A stretch of DNA of 64,000 bases from assembly GCA_913776965.1 (NCBI GenBank), contig CAJYQL010000109.1:48495-112494 (forward strand), read 5' to 3'. Both the position numbers and the translations under genes were made by a program. Shown here one piece after another: positions 1 to 8,594 of this stretch. Numbering within the stretch: position 1 is the stretch's first letter; each line of letters starts with the position of its first letter. The notes under the pieces are model-generated. The model ran no database searches, was not told the DNA's origin, and saw nothing but the letters and a program-made list of their open reading frames with translations. The stretch comes from an uncultured Xylophilus sp. Its GTDB lineage: Bacteria > Pseudomonadota > Gammaproteobacteria > Burkholderiales > Burkholderiaceae_C.

Positions 1-718
1 GGGCTGCGTAGGCTTCGCGGTCGCGCCCCTGGCGGCGCTCCAGCAGGGCCAGTTCGATGCGCGGGCGCGGCGCGCGCGGCGCTTTCGCGATCGCCTCCTC
101 GATGAGCGCGCGGGCCGCGTCGGGCTGGCCGGTGGCCATCCGGGCATGGGCCTGCTCGCACAGGTAGTGCGCCAGCCGTGCCGTGAAGTCGCCCTGGCCC
201 GAGGCGGTCAGCTTCTCGGTGATCGCAGCGGCCTGTTGCCAGTCGCGCGAACGTTCGTAGATCGCCAGCAGCGCGAGCCGCGCCTGTTCCTCGAACGGCG
301 TGCCTTCCAGCCGCCGCAGCGCTTCTTCCGCCCGGTCGAGCAGGCCGGCCTTCAGGTAGTCGAGCGCCAGGGCATGCTGCGCGCGCTCGCGGTCGACCCG
401 GCCCAGGTCGCCCCGCGACAGCAGGTGCTGGTGAACCCGCACCGCACGCTCGTACTCGCCCCGGCGGCGGAACAGGTTGCCGAGCGCGAAGTGCAGTTCC
501 GAGGTGTCCGGATCGTTCTGCACCGCTTCGATGAAGGCGTCGATCGCCTGATCCTGCTGTTCGTTGAGCAGGAAGTTCAGGCCACGGAAATAGGCCTTCG
601 GCGCCTGCCGGTTCTCCAGCCGCATCTGCCGCAGGTCGAAGCGCGACGCGAACCAGCCGAGAACGAAGGCGAGCGGCAGTCCGAGCAGTATCCAGCCGAT
701 GCCGAGTTCAAAGTCCAT
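1..718 (-). CDS. lapB: LapB (YciM), lipopolysaccharide assembly TPR protein, 3' part cut by the window start
   Basis: LapB is an inner-membrane-anchored cytoplasmic protein. In enterobacteria it works with FtsH to control LpxC and so lipopolysaccharide synthesis. The first residues, MDFELGIGWILLGLPLAFVL, form one N-terminal membrane helix. They are followed by RQAPKAYFRGLNFLLNEQQD, typical of the family, and then by TPR repeats such as ELHFALGNLFRRRGEYERA. About 239 residues are present; the C-terminal repeats and rubredoxin-like metal domain lie beyond the window. The start overlaps the lapA end by 11 bp, so the two are translationally coupled. The partner protease gene ftsH is also in this window, at 32968, but not adjacent. 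Identification is firm from sequence and from the lapA-lapB pairing. Confidence 0.93.
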   Translation of the reverse strand, partial: MDFELGIGWILLGLPLAFVLGWFASRFDLRQMRLENRQAPKAYFRGLNFLLNEQQDQAIDAFIEAVQNDPDTSELHFALGNLFRRRGEYERAVRVHQHLLSRGDLGRVDRERAQHALALDYLKAGLLDRAEEALRRLEGTPFEEQARLALLAIYERSRDWQQAAAITEKLTASGQGDFTARLAHYLCEQAHARMATGQPDAARALIEEAIAKAPRAPRPRIELALLERRQGRDREAYAA

Positions 719-1013
719 GCGGAACCTGCGTGATCGGGGGCGGCGTGCCGGCGTCGGTCGCGGTGGGCGGCAGCGGCACCTGGACTTCCTGTGCCCGGCG
801 CGCCGCGCTGCGGTGCAGCCACCAGCGGGGGACCATGCCGAGCACGCCGACCACGATGCCCAGCGCGAAGGCGCTCAGCACCACCAGCACCAGCGGCGCG
901 CGCCAGTACGTGCCGAAGAAGAAGTGCACCGTGGCGTCCTGCTGGTTGTTCAGCGCAAAAGCGAACAGCGTAAAAAAAATGGCTGCCTTGAGCAGCCACG
1001 AGAGGTATTTCAT
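708..1013 (-). CDS. lapA: LapA-domain inner membrane protein
   Basis: A small membrane protein of 101 residues with two hydrophobic helices, roughly residues 5-22 and 40-62, and a basic WWLHRSAARRAQ segment after the second. This is the LapA (DUF1049) pattern: WLLKAAIFFTLFAFALNNQQ, then the HFFFGTYWRAPLVLVVLSAF region. LapA is co-transcribed with lapB in many proteobacteria and is part of the lipopolysaccharide assembly machinery; its own biochemical role is not settled. It lies 40 bp downstream of ihfB and overlaps lapB by 11 bp. The tail after residue 75 is Pro/Thr-rich and probably unstructured. Confidence 0.9.
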   Translation of the reverse strand: MKYLSWLLKAAIFFTLFAFALNNQQDATVHFFFGTYWRAPLVLVVLSAFALGIVVGVLGMVPRWWLHRSAARRAQEVQVPLPPTATDAGTPPPITQVPHGL

Positions 1014-1053
1014 CGTCTCCCCGTACGTGACGGGAAGATTCTATCGAGCGGCC

Positions 1054-1359
1054 TCAGCCGTCCGTATCGCGCGCCGGCGTGCGCGCATCGACCGCTTCGC
1101 GCAAGGCCTTGCCCGGCTTGAAGTGCGGCACCCGTTTCTCCGGGATCGCCACGCTTTCGCCGCTGCGCGGGTTGCGTCCCATGCGGGGCGGGCGGTGGCT
1201 GACGGTGAAGCTGCCGAAGCCGCGAATCTCGATGCGATGGCCCTTGACCAGCGCATCGCCCACCGCATCCAGGATCGCCTTGACGGCGGCTTCCGCATCG
1301 CGGTGCGTGAGCTGGCTGAAACGGGCGGCGAGTTCCTCGACAAGGTCGGAGCGTGTCAT
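1054..1359 (-). CDS. ihfB: Integration host factor beta subunit
   Basis: IHF-beta pairs with IHF-alpha to bind and sharply bend DNA; it serves recombination and sigma-54 promoters. The 101-residue product begins [20 protein letters not shown] and contains the [11 protein letters not shown] strand and [10 protein letters not shown], the DNA-binding arm with the intercalating proline, then [14 protein letters not shown]. An in-frame start 54 bp further upstream would add 18 residues absent from the family, so the inner ATG is taken. It follows rpsA by 105 bp, the usual rpsA-ihfB order. The rpsA terminator sits between them, so ihfB transcription needs readthrough or its own promoter. The tail ([11 protein letters not shown]) is slightly longer than in E. 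coli. Confidence 0.95.
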   Translation of the reverse strand: MTRSDLVEELAARFSQLTHRDAEAAVKAILDAVGDALVKGHRIEIRGFGSFTVSHRPPRMGRNPRSGESVAIPEKRVPHFKPGKALREAVDARTPARDTDG

Positions 1360-1414
1360 GGGCTGGGCGGAAAAGGCGTACGTACAAAGCGGACAAAGGG
1401 CGCAGGGCCCCATG

Positions 1415-1454
1415 AAAAAAGGGCGGCAGGCGACCCGGGTCGCCCGCCGCCCTT
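1415..1454 (-). terminator. Intrinsic terminator after rpsA
   Basis: Read on the minus strand, a long GC stem starting AAGGGCGGCGGGCGAC pairs with GTCGCCTGCCGCCCTT around a CCGG loop and runs into six Ts. It lies 11 bp past the rpsA stop. One mismatch breaks the stem. Confidence 0.85.
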
Positions 1455-1464
1455 CCGTGCGGGA

Positions 1465-3153
1465 TCAGCCGTTGTTGCTGTTGTCCAGCTTGGCGCGCAG
1501 CAGGGCGCCCAGGCTGGTCGTGCCGGCGTTCTCGCGCGAGGACTGCTGGGCGAGGCTCGCCATCGCGCCTTGCTCGTCGGCCATGTCCTTGGCCTTGATC
1601 GACAGCTGGATGTTGCGGGTCTTGCGATCCACGTTGACCACCACGGCGGTGACTTCGTCGCCTTCCTTCAGCACGTTACGGGCGTCTTCCACGCGGTCGC
1701 GGGAGATTTCCGAGGCGCGCAGGTAGCCTACGATGCCGTCGGCCAGTTCGATCTCGGCACCGCGTGCGTCGACCGACTTGACCTTGCCGGTCACGACCTG
1801 GCCCTTGTCGTTGACGGTGGCGTAGGTGGTGAACTCGTCGCTGTCGAGCTGCTTGATGCCCAGCGAGATGCGCTCGCGGTCCACGTCCACGGCCAGCACG
1901 ATCGCTTCGACTTCCTGGCCCTTCTTGTAGTTGCGCACCGCGGCTTCGCCCGGCTCGTTCCACGACAGGTCGGACAGGTGCACCAGGCCGTCGATGCCGG
2001 CTGCCAGGCCGACGAACACGCCGAAGTCGGTGATCGACTTGATCGGGCCCTTGACGCGGTCGCCGCGCTTGGTGTTCTGCGCGAATTCCTGCCACGGGTT
2101 GGCCTTGGTCTGCTTCATGCCCAGGCTGATGCGGCGCTTGTCTTCGTCGATCTCGAGGACCATGACTTCGACTTCGTCGCCCAGCGACACGAGCTTGGAC
2201 GGGGCCACGTTCTTGTTGGTCCAGTCCATCTCGGAGACGTGCACCAGGCCTTCGATGCCGGGTTCCAGTTCCACGAACGCGCCGTAGTCGGCGATGTTGG
2301 TGACACGGCCGAACAGGCGGGTGCCCTGCGGGTAGCGGCGCGACACGCCCATCCACGGGTCGTCGCCCATCTGCTTCAGACCCAGCGAGACACGGTTCTT
2401 CTCGGTATCGAACTTCAGGATCTTGGCGGTGATTTCCTGGCCGGCCGTCACGACTTCGCTCGGGTGGCGGACACGGCGCCATGCCATGTCGGTGATGTGC
2501 AGCAGGCCGTCGATGCCGCCGAGGTCCACGAACGCACCGTATTCGGTGATGTTCTTGACCACGCCGTTGACGATGGCGCCTTCCTTCAGCGTCTCCATCA
2601 GCTTGGCGCGCTCTTCGCCCATCGAGGCTTCGACCACGGCACGGCGCGACAGCACGACGTTGTTGCGCTTGCGGTCGAGCTTGATGACCTTGAATTCCAG
2701 GGTCTTGTTCTCGTACGGGGTCAGGTCCTTGACCGGACGGGTGTCGATCAGCGAACCCGGCAGGAAGGCGCGGATGCCGTTGACCAGCACGGTCAGGCCG
2801 CCCTTGACCTTGCCGCTGGTGGTGCCGGTGACGAATTCGCCGGATTCCAGCGCCTTCTCGAGGGCCAGCCAGGAGGCGAGGCGCTTGGCCTTGTCGCGCG
2901 ACAGGATGGTGTCGCCGTAGCCGTTTTCGATGGCGTCGATCGCCACCGAGACGAAGTCCCCGACCTGGACTTCGACTTCGCCCTTGTCGTTCTTGAACTC
3001 GTCGAGCGGCACGTAGGCTTCGGACTTGAGGCCGGCGTTCACGACGACGAAGTTGTGCTCGATGCGCACGACCTCGGCGGTGATGACCTCGCCCGGGCGC
3101 ATTTCGGAGCGCTGGATCGATTCTTCAAAAAGGGCGGCAAAAGATTCGGACAT
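1465..3153 (-). CDS. rpsA: 30S ribosomal protein S1
   Basis: S1 brings mRNA to the 30S subunit. The 562-residue protein has six S1 RNA-binding repeats; examples are [59 protein letters not shown] and [20 protein letters not shown]. The start is [14 protein letters not shown], preceded by GGATAGGAAACAC; longer in-frame extensions would add a low-complexity Arg-rich leader and are rejected. Length matches the family. It lies downstream of aroA-cmk with a 161-bp leader that contains a strong hairpin, and upstream of ihfB. S1 represses its own translation in E. coli; whether the leader does this here is inference. Confidence 0.97.
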   Translation of the reverse strand: MSESFAALFEESIQRSEMRPGEVITAEVVRIEHNFVVVNAGLKSEAYVPLDEFKNDKGEVEVQVGDFVSVAIDAIENGYGDTILSRDKAKRLASWLALEKALESGEFVTGTTSGKVKGGLTVLVNGIRAFLPGSLIDTRPVKDLTPYENKTLEFKVIKLDRKRNNVVLSRRAVVEASMGEERAKLMETLKEGAIVNGVVKNITEYGAFVDLGGIDGLLHITDMAWRRVRHPSEVVTAGQEITAKILKFDTEKNRVSLGLKQMGDDPWMGVSRRYPQGTRLFGRVTNIADYGAFVELEPGIEGLVHVSEMDWTNKNVAPSKLVSLGDEVEVMVLEIDEDKRRISLGMKQTKANPWQEFAQNTKRGDRVKGPIKSITDFGVFVGLAAGIDGLVHLSDLSWNEPGEAAVRNYKKGQEVEAIVLAVDVDRERISLGIKQLDSDEFTTYATVNDKGQVVTGKVKSVDARGAEIELADGIVGYLRASEISRDRVEDARNVLKEGDEVTAVVVNVDRKTRNIQLSIKAKDMADEQGAMASLAQQSSRENAGTTSLGALLRAKLDNSNNG

Positions 3154-3258
3154 GTGTTTCCTATCCGCACGACAGGTTATGCGACGGCGGGATTGCCGTC
3201 GTTCGGGAGGCTGCGTGCGGTGATGGTGTGCGGCAGGACCGCGGTTCGTTGAACAAAC

Positions 3259-3300
3259 CCCTGCGGTCGGTGCGCGTGATGCGCGGCGGGAACCGCAGGG
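3259..3300 (-). promoter_or_regulatory. Strong hairpin in the cmk-rpsA intergenic leader
   Basis: Arms CCCTGCGGT (3259-3267) and ACCGCAGGG (3292-3300) enclose a second small stem GCGC-N5-GCGC at 3272-3284. In the minus-strand transcript it lies just past the aroA-cmk stop and about 105 nt before the rpsA start. The following bases GGTTTGTTC are only weakly T-rich, so it could be an imperfect terminator or part of an rpsA control leader. Confidence 0.5.
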
Positions 3301-3314
3301 AACTCTTCGGGACG

Positions 3315-5336
3315 CTAGCCCGCCGCGCGGGGCGCGAAGGGCCGGCGCTCCTGCCACCAGGCCACCACCTGGTCCACCGACTGGTCGATGGTGAGATGGG
3401 AGTTGTCCAGCAGCAGGGCATCTTCGGCCGCCTTGAGCGGCGCGACCGGCCGGGACGAGTCCCGCAGATCGCGCGCTTCCAGGTCAGCGCGAAGGTCGGC
3501 GATATTAGCCGAAATTCCTTTTGAAATCAACTGCTTGTACCGGCGCTCGGCGCGCTGCGCGGCGCTGGCCGTCATGAACACCTTCAGGTGCGCATCCGGG
3601 AAGATCACCGTGCCCATGTCGCGGCCGTCGGCGACCAGCCCCGGCAGCTGCCGGAAGCCGAGCTGCAGGCCGACCAGTGCTTCGCGCACGGCCGGCAGTG
3701 CCGACACGCGCGAGGCGTCCATGCCCGCTTCTTCCGAGCGGATCGCGTCGGTCACGTCGTCGCGGCCGAGCAGCACCCGGCCGTCGGTGAAGCGCACCGG
3801 CAGCGTGCGGGCCAGCGCGGCGATTGCCGCTTCCTGCGCCGGCACGATGTCGAGTCCGGCACGCCGGGCGGCGAGGGCGGCGATGCGGTACATCGCGCCG
3901 GAGTCGAGGAAGTGGTAGCCGAGCTGCCGCGCGACGGCGGCCGCGACCGTGCCCTTGCCCGAAGCGCTCGGGCCGTCGATGCACAGCACCGGAATGTCCG
4001 CCGTGCGTGCCCGGGCGACGCCGAACAGCGTCTCGAAATAGTCGGGGAAGGTCTTGGCGACGCACTGCGGATCCTCGATCCGCACCGGCACCCGGTCCGG
4101 ATTGAAGGCCGCCAGCGAGAAGCACATCGCGACCCGGTGGTCGTCGTAGGTGTGGATGCTGGCCGGACGCCACGCGCCGGCGGGCAGCGGATGCACCCGC
4201 AGCCAGTCCGGGCCTTCTTCGACGGTGGCGCCGAGCTTGCGGGCCTCGGCCGCCATCGCGGCGATCCGGTCGGTTTCCTTGACCCGCCAGCTCGCGATGT
4301 TGCGCAGCGTGCTCGGGCCGTCGGCATACAGCGCCATCACCGCCAGCGTCATCGCGGCGTCGGGGATGTGGTTGCAGTCCAGGTCGATCGCGCGCAGCGG
4401 CCAGGCGCCGCGGGTGATCGTCAGGTGGTTCGGTCCGCTGTCGATGCGGGCGCCCATGCGGCGGGCAGCCTCGACGAAGCGGATGTCGCCCTGGATCGAC
4501 TGTTCGCCCAGGCCCTGGATATGGATGCCGTTCGGGCCGTTTTGGCCGTCTGCGCCCGCTGCGATTGCGCCGAGCGCTATGAAATAGCTAGCAGACGATG
4601 CGTCCGACTCGACATGGATGCGGCCCGGCGACCGGTAGCGCGCACCGGCGGGAATCGTGAAGCGCTGCCAGTCGTCGTTGTGCACCACGATGCCGAAGCG
4701 CGCCAGCAGGTCGAGCGTGATCGCGATGTACGGCCGGGAGATCAGCTCGCCCTGCACCGCGATGACGATGTCCCGGGTGGCGACCAGGGGCAGCGCCATC
4801 AGCAGCGCAGTGAGGAACTGGCTGGACACGTCGCCGCGCACCGGGATCGGCGCGTCGAGCCGCAGCGACGGCCGGCCGATGTGCAGCGGTGGAAAGCCTT
4901 CGGTGCCGCGGTAGTCCACCTGGCAGCCGAGGGCGCGCAGCGCATCGACCAGGTCGCCGATCGGCCGCTCGTACATGCGCGGCACGCCCTCGAGCGTGAA
5001 ATCGCCGCCGAACACCGCGAGCGCAGCGGTCAGCGGCCGCATCGCGGTGCCGGCGTTGCCGAGGAACAGCGTCGCCGGCGCGGCGGGCGGCCGTCCGCCC
5101 AGGCCGGTAATCGACAGGCGGTCGTCGTGCCGCACCAAGTCGCAGCCGAGCTTCTGCAGGCTGTCGAGCATCACCCGCGTGTCGTCGGAGTCGAGCAGGT
5201 CGACGACCTCGGTCGTGCCCTCGCTCAGCGCCGCCAGCAGCAGCACGCGGTTGGAAATGCTCTTGGAGCCGGGCAGCACCACGGTGCCGCCGGCATCGGA
5301 CAGCGGCGGCAGGTCGAGGAAGGGAATCGGATACAT
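3315..5336 (-). CDS. aroA-cmk: Fused 3-phosphoshikimate 1-carboxyvinyltransferase (EPSP synthase) and cytidylate kinase
   Basis: One frame of 673 residues carries two enzymes. Residues about 1-440 are EPSP synthase, the sixth shikimate-pathway step, with [38 protein letters not shown] and [13 protein letters not shown]. Residues about 450-673 are CMP kinase, with [16 protein letters not shown] as the nucleotide-binding loop, [12 protein letters not shown], and the [12 protein letters not shown] segment. The joint ([14 protein letters not shown]) is short and shows no stop or frame slip. This bifunctional arrangement is known in Comamonadaceae. Start [10 protein letters not shown] is chosen over a 71-residue upstream extension overlapping tyrA. 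Around residues 248-266 the EPSP synthase domain carries a copy of an interspersed palindromic element (see 4540-4590) that encodes an Ala/Gly/Asn-rich stretch. Confidence 0.95.
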   Translation of the reverse strand: MYPIPFLDLPPLSDAGGTVVLPGSKSISNRVLLLAALSEGTTEVVDLLDSDDTRVMLDSLQKLGCDLVRHDDRLSITGLGGRPPAAPATLFLGNAGTAMRPLTAALAVFGGDFTLEGVPRMYERPIGDLVDALRALGCQVDYRGTEGFPPLHIGRPSLRLDAPIPVRGDVSSQFLTALLMALPLVATRDIVIAVQGELISRPYIAITLDLLARFGIVVHNDDWQRFTIPAGARYRSPGRIHVESDASSASYFIALGAIAAGADGQNGPNGIHIQGLGEQSIQGDIRFVEAARRMGARIDSGPNHLTITRGAWPLRAIDLDCNHIPDAAMTLAVMALYADGPSTLRNIASWRVKETDRIAAMAAEARKLGATVEEGPDWLRVHPLPAGAWRPASIHTYDDHRVAMCFSLAAFNPDRVPVRIEDPQCVAKTFPDYFETLFGVARARTADIPVLCIDGPSASGKGTVAAAVARQLGYHFLDSGAMYRIAALAARRAGLDIVPAQEAAIAALARTLPVRFTDGRVLLGRDDVTDAIRSEEAGMDASRVSALPAVREALVGLQLGFRQLPGLVADGRDMGTVIFPDAHLKVFMTASAAQRAERRYKQLISKGISANIADLRADLEARDLRDSSRPVAPLKAAEDALLLDNSHLTIDQSVDQVVAWWQERRPFAPRAAG
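4540..4590 (-). repeat. Interspersed palindromic element, copy 1 (inside aroA)
   Basis: On the minus strand: GCTAT-TTC-ATAGC, then GGCGCA, then GGGCGCAGACGGCCAAAA. These blocks match, in order and spacing, seven other copies in this window. This copy is translated in frame within the EPSP synthase domain as part of [18 protein letters not shown]. Confidence 0.7.
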
Positions 5337-5365
5337 GGTGGACAGGACGCCCGGTCGGCGCCCGC

Positions 5366-6250
5366 TCAGTCGGTCTTCGCGGTGGTCATCTGCCAGCCGC
5401 CGCGGCCGGCGCTGGCCTGGGCGATCAGCGCTTCGAGGGCAGATGCGTCGCCTCGCGCCATCGCCGCTTCCAGCTGGTCGAGGGCGGCGCGGAACGCATC
5501 GGACTGGCGGCGCAGCTCGGTGCGGTTGGCCAGCAGGATGTCGCGCCACATCGGCGGATTGCTCGCGGCGATGCGGGTGAAGTCCCGGAAGCCGGGGCCG
5601 GCGAGGTCGAGGAACACGTTGCCCGACGGCTGTCCCGCGACCGCGTTGAATGCGGCGAAGGCCAGCAGGTGGGGCAGGTGGCTGACGGCGGCCAGCGCCG
5701 CATCGTGCGATTCCGGCGACATCTGCCGTACGCGGCAGCCGATCGCCTTCCAGGTGTCGGCGGCGCGCTGCAGCAGCGCGGTGCGGGTGCGTTCGATCGG
5801 CGTGAGGATGACCTGCCGGTCCTGGTACAGCTCGGCCCGGGCCTGGCCGACGCCGGCCGTCTCGGCGCCGGCGATCGGATGGGCCGGCACGAAGGAGCCG
5901 ATCTGGTCGCGCAGTGCATCGCGGGCGGCCTCGACCACGTCGGCCTTGGTGGAGCCGACGTCCATCACCAGCATCTGCGGCGTGACCAGGTGGCGGATCG
6001 CCTTGAGCGTCGGGCCGGTGGCGGCCACCGGCACCGCCAGCAGCACCAGGTCGGCGCCGGCGACGGCCAGCAGCGCCGACGGCGCCTCGACGTCGATCAC
6101 GCCCATGCGGCGCGCCTGTTCGGTGGTGGAGGGCGACTTGCTGTAGCCGACCACCCGCTTGACCAGCCCCGCGCGCTTGAGCGCCAGCGCGAACGAGCCG
6201 CCCATCAAGCCGCAGCCGATCAGCCCGAGCTGTTCGAACGGTGCGGTCAT
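5366..6250 (-). CDS. tyrA: Prephenate dehydrogenase
   Basis: Oxidatively decarboxylates prephenate on the way to tyrosine. Of 294 residues, the N-terminus holds the dinucleotide-binding motif [17 protein letters not shown]. It is followed by [36 protein letters not shown] and [14 protein letters not shown], the last being the conserved catalytic-region HPIAG. The [17 protein letters not shown] helix is typical of the C-terminal dimerisation domain. There is no ACT or chorismate mutase domain, so this is the monofunctional type. It sits 19 bp after pheA and 29 bp before aroA-cmk in one operon. Some relatives accept arogenate; sequence alone does not decide this. Confidence 0.95.
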   Translation of the reverse strand: MTAPFEQLGLIGCGLMGGSFALALKRAGLVKRVVGYSKSPSTTEQARRMGVIDVEAPSALLAVAGADLVLLAVPVAATGPTLKAIRHLVTPQMLVMDVGSTKADVVEAARDALRDQIGSFVPAHPIAGAETAGVGQARAELYQDRQVILTPIERTRTALLQRAADTWKAIGCRVRQMSPESHDAALAAVSHLPHLLAFAAFNAVAGQPSGNVFLDLAGPGFRDFTRIAASNPPMWRDILLANRTELRRQSDAFRAALDQLEAAMARGDASALEALIAQASAGRGGWQMTTAKTD

Positions 6251-6269
6251 CGTCGTGCCTCCGCGGCGC

Positions 6270-7370
6270 TCATGCGGCGACCGGGTAGGTGCCGAGCACC
6301 TTGTAGAACGCGCAGAGCCCGCGCAGCTCTTCCAGCGCCTGCGCCACGTGCGGCTGGGCCGGATGGCCGTCGAGGTCGATGTAGAAGTAGTACTCCCAAT
6401 GGCCCGTCTTGGCCGGCCGCGACTCGAAGCGCGTCATCGACACGCCGTGCTTCTTCAGCGGCACCAGCAGGTCGTGCACCGCGCCGGGCCGGTTGGGCAC
6501 CGACACGACCAGGCTGGTGCAGTCCTTGGCCGACGGCGGCGGGGTGCCGAGCGTCTGCGGCAGGCAGATCACGGCGAAGCGGGTGCGGTTGTAGGCGTCG
6601 TCCTGGACCGCGTGGGCCACGATGTGCAGGCCGAACTGGGTCGCGGCGCGCTCGCTGGCGATACCGGCCCAGGCCGGGTTGGTGGCCGCGAGCCGCGCGC
6701 CTTCGGCGTTGCTCGACACCGGGCGGCGTTCGGCATGCGGCAGGTGCTTGGACAGCCAGCCCTGGCACTGCGCCAGCGCCTGCGGATGGGCGAGCACCGC
6801 CTCGACGCCGTCGAGCGTGTTGGTCGTGCGCAGCAGGTTGTGGCGCACCAGCAGGCTGACTTCGCCGACTACATGGCAGGGCGTGTGCAGGAACAGGTCG
6901 AGCGAGCGGGTGACCACGCCCTCCACCGAGTTCTCGACACCGACCACGCCGTACTGGGCGCTGCCCGCGGCGGTGGCGTGGAACACCTCGTCGAAGTTGG
7001 CGCAGTAGACCAGGTCGGCCGCACCGCCGAAGAACTCGACCGCCGCCTGTTCGCAGAAGGTGCCGGCCGGGCCGAGCACCGCGACCCGCTGGGGCGATTC
7101 CAGCGCCAGGCAGGCCGACATGATCTCGCGCCACACGGCGGCGACGTGCTGGCTCTTCAGCGGGCCGGGGTTGGCGGTCTGGATCTTCTCGATCACCTGG
7201 GCCACCCGGTCGGGGCGGAAGAAGGGCGTGCCTTCCCGCTTCTTCAGTTCGCCGACCGCCTCGGCGACCAGCGCCCGGTCGTTGAGCAGCCGCAGCAGCT
7301 GGCTGTCGAGCGCGTCGATCCGCTCGCGCAGCTCGGCCAGCGTGAGGCCGGCGGGCAGGTCGTGGCTCAT
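6270..7370 (-). CDS. pheA: Bifunctional chorismate mutase / prephenate dehydratase (P-protein)
   Basis: Converts chorismate to prephenate and then phenylpyruvate for phenylalanine. The 366-residue protein has an AroQ chorismate mutase at about 8-90 ([34 protein letters not shown]). A prephenate dehydratase follows at about 95-280 ([33 protein letters not shown]). A C-terminal ACT domain ([24 protein letters not shown]) probably provides phenylalanine feedback. The ATG overlaps the serC stop (ATGA), which fixes the start and means coupled translation. A longer upstream frame running back through serC is rejected. Confidence 0.96.
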   Translation of the reverse strand: MSHDLPAGLTLAELRERIDALDSQLLRLLNDRALVAEAVGELKKREGTPFFRPDRVAQVIEKIQTANPGPLKSQHVAAVWREIMSACLALESPQRVAVLGPAGTFCEQAAVEFFGGAADLVYCANFDEVFHATAAGSAQYGVVGVENSVEGVVTRSLDLFLHTPCHVVGEVSLLVRHNLLRTTNTLDGVEAVLAHPQALAQCQGWLSKHLPHAERRPVSSNAEGARLAATNPAWAGIASERAATQFGLHIVAHAVQDDAYNRTRFAVICLPQTLGTPPPSAKDCTSLVVSVPNRPGAVHDLLVPLKKHGVSMTRFESRPAKTGHWEYYFYIDLDGHPAQPHVAQALEELRGLCAFYKVLGTYPVAA

Positions 7371-8476
7371 GCCTGTTCCTTCTCGAAATCGCGCAGGTAG
7401 GCGACGAGCGCTTCCACCCCGGCCATCGGCATCGCGTTGTAGAGGCTGGCGCGCATGCCGCCGACCGACTTGTGGCCCTTGAGCTGCAGCAGGCCGCGCG
7501 CCTTGGCGCCGGCCAGGAAGGCGTCGTTGCGGCTTTCGTCGCGCAGCAGGAAGGGGATATTCATCCGCGAGCGCGCCTCGGGCGCCACCGGGTTCATGTA
7601 GAGCTGCGAGCCGTCGATGAAGTCGTAGAGCCGCCGGGCTTTGGCGATGTTGCGTGCCTCCATCGCGGCGATGCCGGTCAGATCGCCCTCCGTCTGGCGC
7701 AGCAGCCACTGGAAGACCAGGCCGGCCACGTAGATGCCCCAGGTCGGCGGCGTGTTGTACATCGAGTCGTTGTCGGCCACGAGTTGGTAGTCGAAGGCGC
7801 TCGGGCAGATCGGCAGGGCATGGCCGATCAGGTCCTCCCGCACCACCACCAGCGTGAGGCCCGCCGGGCCAAGGTTCTTCTGCGCGCCGCCGAAGGCCAG
7901 TCCCACCTTCGACCAGTCCACCGGCCGCGACGCGACGTGCGACGAGAAGTCGATGACCAGCGGCGCGTCGCTGCCGAGCGCCTGCAGATCAGGCAGCGTC
8001 TGGAATTCGACGCCGTGGATCGTCTCGTTGCTGCACAGATGCACGTAGCTCGCGCCGCGGCTCAGCTGCCAGCCGGACGCCTCCGGGATCGACCGGTGGC
8101 CGTCGGCCTCGTTGCTCGCCGCGATGTTGACCGTGCTGGCGTAGCGGCGGGCTTCCTTGGCCGACTTCTGGCTCCAGCTGCCGGTGACGACCACGTCCAC
8201 CGTGCCGGCGCGCGACAGGTTCAGCGGTACCACCGCGTTCTCGCCCAGGCCGCCGCCCTGCATGAACAGGATCTTGAAGTTCGCCGGCACCGCCAGCAGC
8301 GTGCGCAGGTCGGCTTCGGCCCGCTGGTAGATCGAGATGAACTCCTTGCCGCGGTGGCTCATTTCCATCACGCCCATGCCGCTGCCCTGCCAGTCGAGCA
8401 TTTCGGCGGCGGCCTGCTGCAGCACGGCTTCGGGAATCGCGGCGGGGCCGGCGGAGAAGTTGTACGGACGGTTCAT
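7367..8476 (-). CDS. serC: Phosphoserine aminotransferase
   Basis: A PLP enzyme converting 3-phosphohydroxypyruvate to phosphoserine; it also acts in pyridoxine synthesis. The 369 residues begin [15 protein letters not shown], the family N-terminus; a start five codons upstream (MRIDT) is possible but has no better ribosome binding site. [13 protein letters not shown] contains the Lys that binds [23 protein letters not shown] and the C-terminal RASLYNAMP are also typical. It lies between gyrA and pheA; a serC-pheA link is common in beta- and gammaproteobacteria. The 118-bp gap to gyrA contains palindromic element copy 2. Confidence 0.96.
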   Translation of the reverse strand: MNRPYNFSAGPAAIPEAVLQQAAAEMLDWQGSGMGVMEMSHRGKEFISIYQRAEADLRTLLAVPANFKILFMQGGGLGENAVVPLNLSRAGTVDVVVTGSWSQKSAKEARRYASTVNIAASNEADGHRSIPEASGWQLSRGASYVHLCSNETIHGVEFQTLPDLQALGSDAPLVIDFSSHVASRPVDWSKVGLAFGGAQKNLGPAGLTLVVVREDLIGHALPICPSAFDYQLVADNDSMYNTPPTWGIYVAGLVFQWLLRQTEGDLTGIAAMEARNIAKARRLYDFIDGSQLYMNPVAPEARSRMNIPFLLRDESRNDAFLAGAKARGLLQLKGHKSVGGMRASLYNAMPMAGVEALVAYLRDFEKEQA

Positions 8477-8524
8477 GGTGTCGATGCGCAAATCTGCCGT
8501 TTGCGCAGGTGCAGCCTGCGCGGG

Positions 8525-8570
8525 TTGCTATCAAAAGTGAAGCGGCTGCATCGCTGCAGCCGCGAAGGCC
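8525..8570 (+). repeat. Interspersed palindromic element, copy 2 (gyrA-serC intergenic), terminator-like
   Basis: Begins TTGCTATCAAAAGTGAAGC and ends GAAGGCC. Here the middle is a strong stem, GCGGCTGC-N6-GCAGCCGC. On the minus strand this hairpin is followed by TTCACTTTTG just past the gyrA stop, so the copy may serve as the gyrA terminator. Confidence 0.65.
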
Positions 8571-8594
8571 TTGCGGACGGGCCGCCGGCGCGTG

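Noticed and set aside
730-3252. Long plus-strand frame opposite rpsA and ihfB
   Set aside because: Antisense shadow of conserved genes; no ribosome binding site or family motif.
3960-4060. Frameshift or sequencing error as the cause of the aroA-cmk fusion
   Set aside because: Both domains read in a single uninterrupted frame with a plausible linker, and the fusion is known in related bacteria.
3588-6146. Long plus-strand frame opposite aroA-cmk and tyrA
   Set aside because: Composition and position mark it as a mirror frame; the minus-strand genes are unambiguous.
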